Source of the DNA: an uncultured Burkholderiales bacterium
Lineage (GTDB): Bacteria > Pseudomonadota > Gammaproteobacteria > Burkholderiales > Burkholderiaceae_C
DNA: 52,684 nt
Assembly: GCA_903916355.1 (NCBI GenBank)
Contig: CAIWWN010000003.1
Coordinates: 1-52,684 of the forward strand
Reading direction: 5' to 3'
The notes beneath the pieces are model-generated. The model was given only the letters and a program-made list of their open reading frames with translations, searched no databases and had not been told where the DNA came from. Both the position numbers and the translations under genes were made by a program. This document shows positions 52,590-52,684 of this stretch, piece after piece (within the stretch, counting starts at the first letter, position 1; every line of letters begins with the position of its first letter).

Positions 52590-52619
52590 ATTATAGGGGA
52601 TAACCCATGCGTTGTGCAA
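52590..52619 (-). promoter_or_regulatory. Sigma-70 promoter of the atp operon
   Basis: -35 TTGCAC (52619-52614), 18-bp spacer, perfect -10 TATAAT (52595-52590) on the - strand. Start of transcription expected near 52583, giving a leader of about 45 nt before the atpI GTG. Confidence 0.75.
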
Positions 52620-52684
52620 GCTGGGTCCTTGTTTTGCGCCAGTGGCCCTTGTTCTTGTGACGTACGGCACAATCTATTTGGCTG

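Overview
The window reads as a chromosomal contig of a betaproteobacterium, most likely Comamonadaceae (Limnohabitans / Rhodoferax / Polaromonas-like). This rests on the overall look of the proteins: a PHB phasin, a YheT-type hydrolase, Rieske/TRAP/NMT1-type catabolic genes, and a complete atpIBEFHAGDC operon. No taxonomic search was possible. The first 32 bases are an Illumina sequencing adapter, not genome, so the left edge is an assembly artefact and the first gene is cut.

Layout. (1) 34-2926: the 3' end of an RND pump, a DUF2892 membrane protein, a rhodanese and a persulfide-dioxygenase-like metallo-beta-lactamase (MBL) protein, together a sulfane-sulfur module. (2) 3087-6215: a TRAP solute receptor, a dimeric alpha/beta-barrel protein and a divergent AroQ, transcribed against an IclR regulator. 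This block lies between two direct copies of the persulfide-dioxygenase 3' end (2789-2926 and 6921-7058). Its right edge (6216-7058) is a graveyard of a vapC fragment, a dead DUF2892 gene and the second dioxygenase 3' end. (3) 7080-9427: a membrane-anchored hypothetical protein, an intact vapBC module and a higBA-type module whose toxin carries a nonsense codon. (4) 9444-13217: Asp/Glu-racemase-family protein, NiCoT transporter, MmgE/PrpD protein and GntR regulator.

(5) 13282-22323: a tightly packed catabolic operon, all on the + strand: Rieske oxygenase, glutamine-synthetase-like ligase, 2Fe-2S ferredoxin, ABC ATPase, permease, solute receptor, YtcJ-type amidohydrolase, second permease and MBL-fold hydrolase. 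It looks like uptake and attack of an amine- or amide-bearing aromatic or related compound. A second GntR gene at its 3' end is split by an amber codon. (6) 23101-36569: mostly housekeeping: acyl-CoA dehydrogenase, desaturase, pgk, azlCD, fmt, def, dprA, secF/secD/yajC, an EamA exporter, phasin, yjdM, and an orphan antitoxin. (7) 36642-42328: a conflict/defence-like island of fic, a gutted DUF1016 nuclease gene, rhuM, a DUF6155-like gene and a TOTE-type primase-helicase. It abuts the 3' end of tRNA-Arg(CCG). (8) 42752-52538: cytochrome c5-like protein, three small genes including yheT, then the whole F1Fo ATP synthase operon with a recognisable promoter and terminator.

The two parts most likely to hold something undescribed are the Rieske / GS-like / ABC / amidohydrolase operon and the fic-DUF1016-rhuM-TOTE island.
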